A DNA stretch of 38,211 nucleotides from Fusobacterium sp. SYSU M8D902 (GCF_040199715.1 NZ_JBEFNA010000002.1:53946-92156), one strand, 5' to 3'; shown: positions 24,140 through 33,524, counted from the stretch's first letter. Numbers and translations: made by a program. Notes: a model not told the origin generated them from the sequence alone.

Positions 24140-27061
24140 TTAATCTAATTTTATCTCATCCTCTGCTACCTCTAATAACTCAAGTTTTTTCCTTCCTCTT
24201 CTCTTAGTAACAGGTATTATTTTCTCATTTTTTAATATTTTGTCTATATATTTTCCTGTATAACTTTTCTTTACCTTAGCTATCTCTTCTGGAGTTCCAC
24301 AAGCTACTATTGTACCTCCTCTATCTCCACCATCTGGACCTATATCCACTATATAGTCAGCACTCTTTATCACATCTAAATTATGCTCAATTATCACTAC
24401 ACTGTTTCCCTTCTCTACCAATCTATTCAGTACTTCAAGCAACTTTCTTATATCTTCAAAATGTAATCCTGTAGTTGGTTCGTCCAAAATATAGATAGTT
24501 TTTCCCTTGGTCATTTTTGACAACTCTGTTGCCAATTTTATTCTCTGTGCCTCTCCTCCTGAAAGGGTTGTAGCAGGTTGTCCAAGTTTTATGTAGTCCA
24601 AACCTACATCTATTAAGACTTTCAATTTTCTCTCCAAACTTGGTATCGTTTTAAAAAATTCATAAGCCTCTAATACGCTCATATTTAAAACATCTGAAAT
24701 TGTTTTTCCTTTGTAGAATACATCTAAAGTCTCTTTATTATATCTTTTTCCTTTACAAACTTCACACTCTACATATACATCAGGTAAAAAGTTCATCTCT
24801 ATCTTTATTATCCCCGCTCCTTGACAAGCTTCACACCTTCCACCTTTTACATTGAATGAGAATCTTCCCTTTGAAAATCCATGAGCCTTAGCGTCCTTTG
24901 TTTCTGCAAATATACTTCTTATATCATCAAAAATCTTGGTATAAGTAGCTGGATTAGAACGGGGTGTCCTTCCAATTGGGCTTTGATCTATATTTATAAC
25001 TTTTTCTAAACTTTCAATTCCCTGTATCTTTGAATACTCCAATGGATATAGTTTTCCTTTATTCAATCTATTAAAAAGTGCTGGAAAAAGAGTATGGTTT
25101 ATCAAAGTTGATTTTCCACTCCCACTCACTCCTGTTACTACAGTCATAACTTCTAAAGGTATCTCTAAATCTATATCTTTTAAGTTATTTCCCTTAGCTC
25201 CATATATCTTTAAAGATTTTTCCCAACTACGTCTACTCTTAGGCACATCTATTCTTAACTCCCCTTTTAGATATCTTCCTGTAAGAGAGTCTTTATTTTT
25301 CATCACCTCTTTTGGAGTTCCGTGAGCCACTATTTCACCACCATACTCCCCCGCTCCTGGTCCTATATCCACTATTTCATCAGCTTGTAACATAGTATCT
25401 TCATCATGTTCTACTACTATCAATGTATTTCCTAAATCCTTTAATCTCTTCAAAGTAGCTAATAACTTATCATTGTCCTTTTGATGAAGTCCTATACTTG
25501 GCTCATCCAATACATACAGTACCCCTGTAAGTCCCGAACCAATTTGAGTAGCCAATCTTATTCTTTGAGATTCTCCTCCAGATAAAGTTTTAGTCTCTCT
25601 TCCCAAACTGAGATAATCCAGTCCTACATTTATCATAAAAGATAATCTTTCTCTAATCTCCTTCAATATCTCTTTTGCTATTTTTTCCTGCTTTGAAGTG
25701 AGAACTATCTGATTGAAAAAATTCAAAGCATCTTTAATACTCATCTCACACAGTTCCATTATATTTTTTTCATTGACAGTCACTGCTAAAACCTCTGGTT
25801 TTAATCTCTTGCCATTACATACTTTACAGACTCTTTCAATCATGTATTTATTCTCAATCTCCTCTTTCATTGATTCTGAAAAAGTCTCATAATATCTTCT
25901 CTCTAGATTTTTTACAGCACCCTCATACTCCTTATATCCATGGAATTGAAAATCTTCCCCCTCATAATCAAATCTAAACTTCTCCTCTGCACCATAAAAG
26001 ACTATATCTAAATCTCTCTTTTTCATATCTTTTACAGGTATTGTTAAATCTATTTTAAAAGCTTTTGCCATAGATTTAAAAATCTCCCAACTATATCCCT
26101 TTCTTGTAGACGCTCCTGGAATATATATTCCTCCATCAAGAATAGATAGTTCCTCATTCTCTATCAATTTGTTCTCATCAACCTCTAATTTTTTCCCTAT
26201 TCCTTTACATTCAGGACAAGCACCAAATGGAGCATTAAAAGAGAATAATCTCGGTGTTAGATCTGGTATACTTACCTCTTCATGATCAGGACAAGCATAG
26301 TTTTCACTATATGAAAAATCCTCACCATTAATATTTAATATCACCTTTCCACCAGAAAGTTCTGTTGCACTCTCTACTCCTTGAGTAAATCTGCTAATGA
26401 ACTCTTTATCCTCTTTTTTCAGTACAATTCTATCTACTACCACCTCTATACTATGTTTTTTATTTTTATCTAAAGTTATCTCGTCCTCTAAATATAGTAT
26501 CTCTCCATCAACTCTTGCTCTTACAAACCCTTTTTTTAATAGGTTTAGGAAAAGGTTTTTGTGAGTTCCCTTTTTATCCTTTACAACTGGAGATAAAATT
26601 ATTACCTTATCCCTCTCCTCAAATCTCTCAATAGCTCCTTCTACTATCTCCTCTATACTCTGTTTCTCAACTGGCTTATTACAAATTGGACAGTGAGCAG
26701 TACCAATATGAGTAAATAACAATCTCATATAGTCATATACTTCTGTTATAGTTCCAACTGTCGAACGTGGATTTCTATTTGTTGTTTTCTGTTCAATGGA
26801 GATTGCTGGAGCTAACCCCTCTATACTATCTACATCTGGCTTTGTCATCTGACCTATAAATTGTCTAGCATAAGCTGAAAGACTCTCAACATATCTTCTC
26901 TGTCCCTCTGAGTAGATTGTATCAAAGGCAAGTGAAGATTTTCCACTCCCGCTCACTCCTGTAATTACCACAAATTTATTTTTAGGTATCTCTATATCTA
27001 TATTTTTTAAATTATGCTCTCTTGCACCTTTTATAACTATTTTATCTAACAACAAACTCAC
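24140..27061 (-). CDS. uvrA: Excinuclease ABC subunit UvrA
   Basis: The damage-recognition ATPase of nucleotide excision repair, 973 residues at most. It has two ABC modules: Walker A GVSGSGKSSLAFD and [13 protein letters not shown], signatures LSGGESQRIRLA and LSGGEAQRIKLA, Walker B VLDEPSIGLH and ILDEPTTGLH. The C-terminal zinc finger (CEACQGAG...CEVCKGKRY) is intact. The first zinc module reads CPDH...CPEC, a His in place of the second Cys. The start is uncertain: GTG 27061 sits inside AGGGGTGAG, which looks like the ribosome site of TTG 27055 or 27052. A TATAAT at 27092-27097 (minus) is a plausible -10. Confidence 0.97.
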   Translation of the reverse strand: MSLLLDKIVIKGAREHNLKNIDIEIPKNKFVVITGVSGSGKSSLAFDTIYSEGQRRYVESLSAYARQFIGQMTKPDVDSIEGLAPAISIEQKTTNRNPRSTVGTITEVYDYMRLLFTHIGTAHCPICNKPVEKQSIEEIVEGAIERFEERDKVIILSPVVKDKKGTHKNLFLNLLKKGFVRARVDGEILYLEDEITLDKNKKHSIEVVVDRIVLKKEDKEFISRFTQGVESATELSGGKVILNINGEDFSYSENYACPDHEEVSIPDLTPRLFSFNAPFGACPECKGIGKKLEVDENKLIENEELSILDGGIYIPGASTRKGYSWEIFKSMAKAFKIDLTIPVKDMKKRDLDIVFYGAEEKFRFDYEGEDFQFHGYKEYEGAVKNLERRYYETFSESMKEEIENKYMIERVCKVCNGKRLKPEVLAVTVNEKNIMELCEMSIKDALNFFNQIVLTSKQEKIAKEILKEIRERLSFMINVGLDYLSLGRETKTLSGGESQRIRLATQIGSGLTGVLYVLDEPSIGLHQKDNDKLLATLKRLKDLGNTLIVVEHDEDTMLQADEIVDIGPGAGEYGGEIVAHGTPKEVMKNKDSLTGRYLKGELRIDVPKSRRSWEKSLKIYGAKGNNLKDIDLEIPLEVMTVVTGVSGSGKSTLINHTLFPALFNRLNKGKLYPLEYSKIQGIESLEKVINIDQSPIGRTPRSNPATYTKIFDDIRSIFAETKDAKAHGFSKGRFSFNVKGGRCEACQGAGIIKIEMNFLPDVYVECEVCKGKRYNKETLDVFYKGKTISDVLNMSVLEAYEFFKTIPSLERKLKVLIDVGLDYIKLGQPATTLSGGEAQRIKLATELSKMTKGKTIYILDEPTTGLHFEDIRKLLEVLNRLVEKGNSVVIIEHNLDVIKSADYIVDIGPDGGDRGGTIVACGTPEEIAKVKKSYTGKYIDKILKNEKIIPVTKRRGRKKLELLEVAEDEIKLD

Positions 27062-27169
27062 CCCTTTTACTACTATCTCTTTTCATTGTATATTATACAC
27101 TATTTTTATCTATTTTTAAAACTCTTCTATAATATTTCTTTGATATTTTAAGTTAATCTCTAGTATATT

Positions 27170-27216
27170 AAAGAAAATTGTGTAACATTTATGAAAGATA
27201 TAATTTTCTTTTTTTC
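27170..27216. other. Perfect AT-rich inverted repeat with T-run in the uvrA-marC gap
   Basis: AAAGAAAATT (27170-27179) and AATTTTCTTT (27202-27211) are perfectly complementary across 22 nt, and TTTTTCT follows on the plus strand. No gene precedes it on that strand. It could be a terminator of an unannotated small RNA or chance in AT-rich DNA. The rest of the 254-bp gap holds the two divergent promoters. Confidence 0.35.
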
Positions 27217-27252
27217 TATATAAAATTTAATTTTAAATACACTATTTATCAA

Positions 27253-27281
27253 TTGACACATTTTACAAAAAGAAATATAAT
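27253..27281 (+). promoter_or_regulatory. Consensus promoter of marC
   Basis: TTGACA (27253-27258), 17-nt spacer, TATAAT (27276-27281): a perfect sigma-70 promoter. Confidence 0.9.
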
Positions 27282-27315
27282 TAATGAAGTTTGAAAAATG
27301 GAGGGAAATTTTTTT

Positions 27316-27927
27316 ATGGGTATTAATACAATATTTATAAATGCATTAACATTAATAGCTGTTTTAAATCCTTTTGGTAATGTTCCACTTTTTATAGGAA
27401 TGACTGAAGGAATGGAGAGGGAGACAAGGGCAAAACTATTTAAATTGATTGCTCTTACTGGTTTTTTTATAACTTGGATATTCAGTTTGGTCGGAGAATT
27501 TCTGATGATCAATTTTTACAGAATCAATATGAATGAGTTAAAAATGGCTGGTGGTCTTATCCTAATTCTTATGGCTATCAAGAGTTTAATCTTTCCACCA
27601 AGAAGAAGAGCATCTGAAAAATCTTTATCTGCTGAAGAACAAATTAAACAAGCTATCATTCCAATGGCTTTTCCTATGATGGTTGGTCCTGGAAGTTTGA
27701 CTACTGCTCTAATTGGACGTGCTGAACATGGACTAGTTTCTAACAGTCTTTCTATACTTATTGCCTTCATACTTATATTTTTAATCTTGATGATAGGTAG
27801 TTTACTTGAGAGAATTTTAGGAAAATTAGTTCTATATATTCTATCGAAAGTGATGCAGATATTTATAATGTCAATTGGATTTAGAATATTCTTTGATGGT
27901 TTTTCTCATGTTATAGATAAATTTTAA
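27316..27927 (+). CDS. MarC family integral membrane protein
   Basis: A 203-residue protein with about six transmembrane segments. The family signatures are LIAVLNPFGNVPLFIGMT near the N-terminus and PMAFPMMVGPGSLTTALI after the charged central loop (FPPRRRASEKSLSAEEQ). MarC/UPF0056 proteins were once linked to multiple antibiotic resistance; their function remains unsettled. I chose ATG 27316 rather than 27298, because ATGGAGGG shows the first ATG overlapping the ribosome site of the second. A consensus promoter precedes it and a hairpin terminator follows. Confidence 0.92.
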   Translation: MGINTIFINALTLIAVLNPFGNVPLFIGMTEGMERETRAKLFKLIALTGFFITWIFSLVGEFLMINFYRINMNELKMAGGLILILMAIKSLIFPPRRRASEKSLSAEEQIKQAIIPMAFPMMVGPGSLTTALIGRAEHGLVSNSLSILIAFILIFLILMIGSLLERILGKLVLYILSKVMQIFIMSIGFRIFFDGFSHVIDKF

Positions 27928-27933
27928 AATTAC

Positions 27934-27960
27934 AAGGAGCTTTTAAGGCTCCTTTTTTAT
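27934..27960 (+). terminator. Terminator of marC
   Basis: AAGGAGC (27934-27940) pairs with GCTCCTT (27948-27954) around a 7-nt loop, and a run of T follows. Confidence 0.85.
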
Positions 27961-27981
27961 ATAAATTATTTTGAATACCCC

Positions 27982-28010
27982 TTGAAAAAATATAGAAATT
28001 GGATTATACT
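27982..28010 (+). promoter_or_regulatory. Promoter of the phosphonate-type ABC operon
   Basis: TTGAAA (27982-27987), 17-nt spacer, TATACT (28005-28010). Confidence 0.75.
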
Positions 28011-28016
28011 TAAATT

Positions 28017-28084
28017 GTCGGAAATTATGTAATTTCTGGCATTTTGTAAAACTATATGTGGTTAACATTGATCCGTATAGTTAA
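28017..28084 (+). promoter_or_regulatory. Structured 5' leader of the ABC operon (unassigned)
   Basis: Right at the expected start, 28017-28025 pairs with 28032-28040 (9 bp including two G-U) around UAUGUA. A second hairpin joins AACTATA (28050-28056) with TATAGTT (28076-28082) and continues inward with GTGG/ATCC pairing. Neither hairpin has a strong T-run, so they are not simple terminators. I could not match them to a known riboswitch class. Confidence 0.5.
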
Positions 28085-28120
28085 GTTTAATAAAAAATTT
28101 TAGTAGGGGGTTAAGTTATT

Positions 28121-28996
28121 ATGTGGAAAAGATTAAGTGTCTTTTTGGTTTTTTTGGTTGCAATTTTATTTGCTTTTACAGGGTGTGGTGATAAGAAGGA
28201 TCCTAAAACTCTAAAATTGGGTTTTGTTCCTCTTATAGATGGTGATAAACTTATTGAATCAACAGCTCCACTTGCTGATGTTTTAAGTAAGGCAATAGGT
28301 AAAAAAGTAGAGATAGTCACAGCTACAAACTATGTGGGAATAGTTGAAGGAATCAGTGCTTCAAAGATAGATTTTGGAATTATTCCACCATTTGCATATG
28401 TGTTGGCTAACAAAGAAAGTAATGCTCAAGTAATTTTAAAAGCTAAGAATAAAAAGGGACAATCTTTTTATCGTTCTGAGTTCTTTGTAAATAAAGATAG
28501 TGGAATAAAAAGTGTAGAGGATTTGAAAGGTAAAAAAGTAGCTTTTGTAGATCCTTCATCATCTTCTGGATACCTTTATCCAGGTGCATTTTTAAAGAAA
28601 AATGGAATAGATTTAGAAAAAGATATTCAGGTTGTATATAGTGGTGGGCATGATAAATCTTTACAACTATTATTAAATAAAGATGTAGATGCTATTGCTG
28701 TATATGAAGGTGCTAGAGAAAAATATCAAAAAGAGTTTGATGGAATAATGGAACAAACTGAGGTTCTATGTTATTCAGACAACATTCCATATATAAGTGT
28801 TACAGTGAGAGGAGATATGACTCCTGAATTAAAAGAGAAGATTAAAGAGGGGCTTCTAAAAGGGCTTAATGGAGAAGATGGAAAAAAATTAACAATAGAA
28901 CTATTCAGCCTATATGGATTTGAAGAGGCTCAAGATAGTGATTACGAAGGAATAAGAACAACTGCAGAGTTGATGAATATTGATTTAAGAAAATAG
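28121..28996 (+). CDS. phnD: PhnD-like substrate-binding lipoprotein
   Basis: A 291-residue lipoprotein with signal peptide and lipobox FTGC (C22), hence membrane-anchored in the periplasm. The mature part has the PhnD family pattern: LKLGFVPLIDGDKL, ASKIDFGIIPPFAYVLA, DLKGKKVAFVDPSSSSGYLYP, YSGGHDKSLQLLLNKDVDAIAVYEG. The family binds phosphonates, phosphite or related compounds; no phosphonate-degradation genes are nearby, so the ligand is open. The ribosome site is GTAGGGGGT. It is the first gene of a three-gene importer operon with a structured leader. Confidence 0.85.
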   Translation: MWKRLSVFLVFLVAILFAFTGCGDKKDPKTLKLGFVPLIDGDKLIESTAPLADVLSKAIGKKVEIVTATNYVGIVEGISASKIDFGIIPPFAYVLANKESNAQVILKAKNKKGQSFYRSEFFVNKDSGIKSVEDLKGKKVAFVDPSSSSGYLYPGAFLKKNGIDLEKDIQVVYSGGHDKSLQLLLNKDVDAIAVYEGAREKYQKEFDGIMEQTEVLCYSDNIPYISVTVRGDMTPELKEKIKEGLLKGLNGEDGKKLTIELFSLYGFEEAQDSDYEGIRTTAELMNIDLRK

Positions 28997-29004
28997 GAGA
29001 TTAA

Positions 29005-29736
29005 ATGCTTGAAATAAAAAATTTAGTTATAGAATACAAAGAGGTTAGAGCTGTAGATAGTGTTAATTTAAAAGTTAAATCTGGAGAGTTTATTGCTGTA
29101 ATAGGTTCTTCTGGTAGTGGAAAATCTTCTTTGATGAAATCAATTAATCTTTTAGTAAAACCTAAAAGTGGAAGTATAAAATTGGATAATAAAGAGATGA
29201 CAGATCTTTCCTCTAAAGATTTGAGATTAATGAGAAGAAAGATTGGATTTATATTTCAAGATTATAATTTAATCGACAGGTTATCTGTAATAGAGAATGT
29301 ATTGACAGGAAGGCTTGGTTACAAGTCTTCCTTAAAATCTTTATTAGGAATTTTTTCTAAAGAGGAGTATGAGAAAGCTCAAAAAGCTCTTGAAAAAGTT
29401 GGACTTTTGGAGAAATCTTTTGTAAGAGGTAGTGAACTCTCTGGTGGACAAAAACAAAGAGTAGCTATTGCAAAAGTTTTAGTACAAGAACCCAATTTAA
29501 TTTTAGCAGATGAGCCAGTAGCGAGTCTTGATATAAACAGTTCAAAAATTATTATAGAGTATTTTAAAAAGATAAATGAGGAGCAAGGGATAACAGTTAT
29601 CATAAATATACATGATGTAAATATTGCTCTAAAGTATGCAGATAGAATAATTGCTTTGAAAAAAGGAAAGATAGTTTTTGACAATAAAAGGAGTGAAATA
29701 ACTGATGATATCCTTAGAAGCATATATGAAGTCTAA
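29005..29736 (+). CDS. phnC: PhnC-like phosphonate-type ABC ATPase
   Basis: A 243-residue ABC ATPase: Walker A GSSGSGKSS, Q-loop FIFQDYNLIDRLSVIENVLTG, signature LSGGQKQRVAIAKVL, Walker B LILADEPVASLD. The ENVLTGRLGYKSSLKSLLGIFSKEE insertion is characteristic of PhnC. It lies 8 nt after phnD and overlaps the permease gene by 32 nt. It energises uptake of the PhnD ligand at the cytoplasmic face. Confidence 0.92.
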   Translation: MLEIKNLVIEYKEVRAVDSVNLKVKSGEFIAVIGSSGSGKSSLMKSINLLVKPKSGSIKLDNKEMTDLSSKDLRLMRRKIGFIFQDYNLIDRLSVIENVLTGRLGYKSSLKSLLGIFSKEEYEKAQKALEKVGLLEKSFVRGSELSGGQKQRVAIAKVLVQEPNLILADEPVASLDINSSKIIIEYFKKINEEQGITVIINIHDVNIALKYADRIIALKKGKIVFDNKRSEITDDILRSIYEV

Positions 29737-31282
29737 AAGAAAAGAGAATTTAAAATATTTTTTGATAATATCCATAAGCATTCTCATCTTAGCTTATCTT
29801 ATTGATACAAATATATTTATCTTTATAAAAGGTATTCCAGATATGATGAACCTACTATTTAGAATGATTCATCCTGATCTAACATACAATGAAACATTGA
29901 TGACAGCTTTACTAGAAACAATAGAGATGAGTATTTTGGGATCTAGTTTGGGACTTTTTTTCTCCATTCCCTTTATCTTTGTGACAGCTGAAAATATAGC
30001 TCCCTCTAGATTACTAGCTTCTCTGTTAAATAAGTTTTTTTCGATAATAAGGACTATTCCGAGCCTTATTTGGGCAGCAGTTCTTGTTAGTATCTTCAGT
30101 ATAGGAAAGTTTTCTGGAACGATAGCTTTAACTATCATTGGTTTCTTAATATCTCAAAAACTTTTAAGAGAGAGAATTGAGGAGATAAAAGAAAATGAGC
30201 TAAACTCCATAGAGGCTGTTGGTGCTAACAAAATCCAAATAATGTATTACTCTGTAATTCCAAATATAAGTAAACATGTTATAGCTATTTTTTTCTTAAT
30301 CTTAGAGAGTAATATCAGAAGTGCAACTATACTTGGATTTGTTGGTGCTGGTGGAATAGGACAACTTATGTGGACACATTTAAACCATTTAAAATACAAT
30401 ATTCTTGCCACAATCATATTTATACTGTTTTTTATAATATTTATTATAGATTTTTTAAGTCTATGTATGAGAAGAGATATAAAAATAAAGTTATTCCAAA
30501 TAAAAACTTTGACAACTTTTAAAATTGTAAAAATTTTAAAAAAAATTGTTCTTTTTTTTATTGTGTATATCTTTTTAAAAACAATTAACGATTATTTTTC
30601 AATAAGTTTTCAAAGATTAATAATCGGTATTATACAGGGAAAAAACATCTTTATAAGGATGTTACATCCTAATTTTCTATACATTCCAAAAATGATGAGT
30701 GGTATATTTGAAAGTTTGTATATAGCTCTATTTGCTACAATCATATCAAGTATACTCTGCTTAATTTTAAGCTATTTCACAGCTTGTAATAGTTCTAAGA
30801 GTAAGATAACATCTATTTTCTTTAAGATCTTTTCAAATATCCTTAGAACATTTCCTCCTATGATTGTAGCGATCATCTTTTTTAGAGGATTGGGACCAGG
30901 TAAATTTGCTGGAGCTATGGCACTTATTGTCTATACTACAGGTAGTATGACTAAAATATACAGTGAAATCATAGAAAACGTCAACCCTAATATTGAAGAT
31001 AGTATTAAATCTACAGGTGCTACAAATGTAAGTGTTTATTGTTATGCTCTTTTAAAAGAGACATTCCCTTCATTTATAGGAGTAGCTCTTTATAGACTAG
31101 AGTCCAATATAAGAAATTCTACAATTTTAGGAATTATTGGTGCTGGTGGAATAGGTACTCTTTTGAATATGAATATAATTTGGAGAAATTGGGAAAATGT
31201 AGGAATGATGATACTTGTTATAGGTTTAATGATTGGTAGTATAGATACTATAAGTAGAAAAATCAGAATGAGAATGAAGTGA
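29705..31282 (+). CDS. phnE: Fused double PhnE-like permease
   Basis: A 525-residue protein made of two PhnE domains in tandem. Each half has the transmembrane core with the permease-ATPase contact region: EAVGANKIQIMYYSVIP followed by SNIRSATILGFVGAGGIG in the first, STGATNVSVYCYALLKE followed by SNIRNSTILGIIGAGGIG in the second. PhnE is usually a single domain of about 260 residues acting as a dimer; here the dimer is covalent, and the halves have diverged. I favour ATG 29705, 9 nt after AAAGGAGTG; ATG 29726 is possible but has a poor ribosome site. It ends the importer operon. Confidence 0.9.
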   Translation: MISLEAYMKSKRKENLKYFLIISISILILAYLIDTNIFIFIKGIPDMMNLLFRMIHPDLTYNETLMTALLETIEMSILGSSLGLFFSIPFIFVTAENIAPSRLLASLLNKFFSIIRTIPSLIWAAVLVSIFSIGKFSGTIALTIIGFLISQKLLRERIEEIKENELNSIEAVGANKIQIMYYSVIPNISKHVIAIFFLILESNIRSATILGFVGAGGIGQLMWTHLNHLKYNILATIIFILFFIIFIIDFLSLCMRRDIKIKLFQIKTLTTFKIVKILKKIVLFFIVYIFLKTINDYFSISFQRLIIGIIQGKNIFIRMLHPNFLYIPKMMSGIFESLYIALFATIISSILCLILSYFTACNSSKSKITSIFFKIFSNILRTFPPMIVAIIFFRGLGPGKFAGAMALIVYTTGSMTKIYSEIIENVNPNIEDSIKSTGATNVSVYCYALLKETFPSFIGVALYRLESNIRNSTILGIIGAGGIGTLLNMNIIWRNWENVGMMILVIGLMIGSIDTISRKIRMRMK

Positions 31283-31313
31283 TATTTTTAAGTTTGTATC
31301 ACTAATAAAAAAG

Positions 31314-31346
31314 GAGTTTTCAAGTATATCTTGAAAACTCTTTTTT
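31314..31346. terminator. Bidirectional terminator between phnE and the SIS gene
   Basis: An 11-bp perfect stem (31314-31324 with 31330-31340) around TATAT has A6 on the left and T6 on the right, giving U-runs on both strands. Confidence 0.92.
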
Positions 31347-31364
31347 ACTATTTTTAATTATTTA

Positions 31365-32393
31365 TTAATAATCAAATTGTCTATAATAACGTCTTATATC
31401 TAAACTATGTTTTGTGTTATCTTCAAAGTGGAATGCTAAACGATCTACTAATACTGTTGAAGCTATTGTAGGTGCTATTATCCAACGATATTTCTCATCT
31501 ATTCCTTCAAGAGTAAAGTCCATAGTATCAATTACAGTTAATTTTTTAGTATGCTCTTTTAAAAATCTCTCTGCTCTATCGTCTAATACTCTACATTTTC
31601 CTGAACCTTTTACTAAGAATACACACACATCATCTTCTACTAATTCTAATGTTCCATGGAAGAACTCTGAACTAGTTACAGATTTTGTTCTTAACCATTG
31701 CATCTCTTCCAATAAACACATTGAGAATAGATAAGTTTCTCCCCATGTTTCTCCATCTCCAACCCATATCATATATGGTTCTTTATAATAATTTTTAGCT
31801 GCTTCTTTTGCTACTGGATCAAATTTATATTTTGCTTCTAATAAGTTTTCTGGAAGTTTCATTAATTGATCTGCAAACTCATCATAATCTTTAAAGTCAC
31901 CACTATTTTTTAATAATCTTAAGAATAACCAATATAGTAACATGTATTCGTATTCTACTCCATTTTCATGTCTCATTGGAATAACATATTTTGAAGCCTT
32001 TGCAAGTGGTGATTCTGGATTTTTAGTACAACAAACTACATCCATTCCATTTTCTTGACACCATTTTGCTATTGCTACAGTCTCTTTAGTATCCCCTGAC
32101 TTAGAAAGTGTTATAATTACTGAATCTTTACATAATGATTTATGTCCTCTTACTAATAACTCTGCTGCTTGTTCTACAAATACAGGAATATCAGTTAATT
32201 GTTTTGCTATTTCTCCCATTGCTAACATTGGAGCTAAACTTCCACCTACTGCTGTAAAAAATATGTTTTTATATCCTTTTTTAGAAATTTCATCTGCAGC
32301 TGCCTCTGCTATTAGACGAGCCTCTCTGATTAAATCTGCACTTGTTCTGTACTCTTGTTCGTTGAATTTTAACATTTCTGAATATTTAGACAT
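31365..32393 (-). CDS. FrlB/GfrF-like SIS-domain fructosamine-6-phosphate deglycase
   Basis: A 342-residue protein with two SIS domains (FFTAVGGSLAPMLAM, VIITLSKSGDTKETVAIA; MIWVGDGETWGETYLFSM). The second half matches the FrlB pattern: SSEFFHGTLELVEDDVCVFL, VLDDRAERFL, and the C-terminal tail RRYYRQFDY (E. coli FrlB ends ERRYYGGLVEY). FrlB and GfrF split fructoselysine-6-phosphate into glucose-6-phosphate and lysine. It is the last gene of a PTS operon that would deliver the phosphorylated Amadori compound. The exact amine (lysine or another) is not readable from sequence. The ribosome site is CAGGAGG. Confidence 0.82.
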   Translation of the reverse strand: MSKYSEMLKFNEQEYRTSADLIREARLIAEAAADEISKKGYKNIFFTAVGGSLAPMLAMGEIAKQLTDIPVFVEQAAELLVRGHKSLCKDSVIITLSKSGDTKETVAIAKWCQENGMDVVCCTKNPESPLAKASKYVIPMRHENGVEYEYMLLYWLFLRLLKNSGDFKDYDEFADQLMKLPENLLEAKYKFDPVAKEAAKNYYKEPYMIWVGDGETWGETYLFSMCLLEEMQWLRTKSVTSSEFFHGTLELVEDDVCVFLVKGSGKCRVLDDRAERFLKEHTKKLTVIDTMDFTLEGIDEKYRWIIAPTIASTVLVDRLAFHFEDNTKHSLDIRRYYRQFDY

Positions 32394-32426
32394 TTTTTTC
32401 CTCCTGTTTGCTGTTTATTTTAAATT

Positions 32427-33512
32427 TTAATTTATTTTGCTTTTTAATACTTTATCAAAATCATCAAAAATTCTAACTTCTAAATTTATCCCTTTTAAAT
32501 TCGCAATTCTATAGCTCAATATTTGAATTGGAATTACTAATAAAATTACTAATAGATTCTCGTCTATCTCTTCATTCAATTCAAAATTTATATTTTTAAA
32601 ATCTTCTTTTGCAAATCCAATTACAGAAGAAAAACCTACATATTTTTCCATATATTGTTTTAGTAATAGTAATCTTTGAGAAAATATCCCTTTCGAATTC
32701 AAATAAAATATATAGTGTTTTTTATTTGCTTCTAAATATGGTCCATGCATATACGATTCTAACTCAAATCCCTGTGAAGGATATCTAACCGTTTCTGTAA
32801 ATTTAGTTTCAAATTCTTTAGCAATTCCTGTACTAGGTCCATAACCTATACATATAAATCTTTCTCCTTTTTCTAATAAAAGTTTATTAGTTTCAAAATA
32901 ATTCTCTGTTTTTAAAATGATTTTTGGAATTTTTTCTATTATTTTTTTTATTTGAAAAATATTATTATTAAACTTCTCTACTGAAACCAACTCTTTCATT
33001 TTTCCTAAATATAAGGAGAATAGTATTATATTTAACACTGTAGCTGTAAATCCTTTTGTTACAAATCCTACATTTTCTATTTCCATATTCAATTCTAATA
33101 TATAATCACTATACTCTACTATAGGACTACTTAAATTTGACGTTATAACCAATGTCTCTGCTTTAGTTTTAGATTTAATCTTTTCTAAAGCTTTTATAGT
33201 AGAAGCACTTCTTCCACTCTGTGAAATTCCAATTATTAAATCAAATTCATTATCAATCATTCCATAGTTAGTATAATTAAACGGTTCTTCAATAAAAACA
33301 ACTGTCTTTAAATTTTCTTCTAATGTATATTTTATTGTTAATGCTGCATTCATTGATGAACCCGTTGCCAATATCAAAATATTTTTTAACTGTTTTTCTT
33401 TTAAAGAAAATAATAGATCTTTATTTTTTTCTTTAAATTCATTAAATATTTTTTCTAAAATTTCTTTTTCTCTATAGATATTTGTTAACATAGTTTCTTT
33501 TACTTCTGCCAT
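32427..33512 (-). CDS. GlmS-like SIS-domain protein, GfrE-type deglycase candidate
   Basis: A 361-residue protein with two SIS domains of the GlmS isomerase type: NILILATGSSMNAALTIKY, DLIIGISQSGRSASTIKAL and ERFICIGYGPSTGIAKEFE followed by TVRYPSQGFELESYMHGP. There is no glutaminase domain, so it is a stand-alone sugar-phosphate isomerase or deglycase. It occupies the position of gfrE (glucoselysine-6-phosphate deglycase) in the Salmonella operon. The gene lies 12 nt after IID and 33 nt before the FrlB-like gene, with AGAAGGAAATAG as ribosome site. Activity is inferred from position. Confidence 0.75.
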   Translation of the reverse strand: MAEVKETMLTNIYREKEILEKIFNEFKEKNKDLLFSLKEKQLKNILILATGSSMNAALTIKYTLEENLKTVVFIEEPFNYTNYGMIDNEFDLIIGISQSGRSASTIKALEKIKSKTKAETLVITSNLSSPIVEYSDYILELNMEIENVGFVTKGFTATVLNIILFSLYLGKMKELVSVEKFNNNIFQIKKIIEKIPKIILKTENYFETNKLLLEKGERFICIGYGPSTGIAKEFETKFTETVRYPSQGFELESYMHGPYLEANKKHYIFYLNSKGIFSQRLLLLKQYMEKYVGFSSVIGFAKEDFKNINFELNEEIDENLLVILLVIPIQILSYRIANLKGINLEVRIFDDFDKVLKSKIN

Positions 33513-33524
33513 AACTATTTCCTT

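Noticed and set aside
24140-27061. Defective UvrA because of the CxxH in the first zinc module
   Set aside because: His can replace Cys as a zinc ligand and all ATPase motifs and the second zinc finger are intact.
28011-28120. Known riboswitch (purine, TPP or preQ1)
   Set aside because: The conserved core sequences of these classes are absent; only unassigned hairpins remain.
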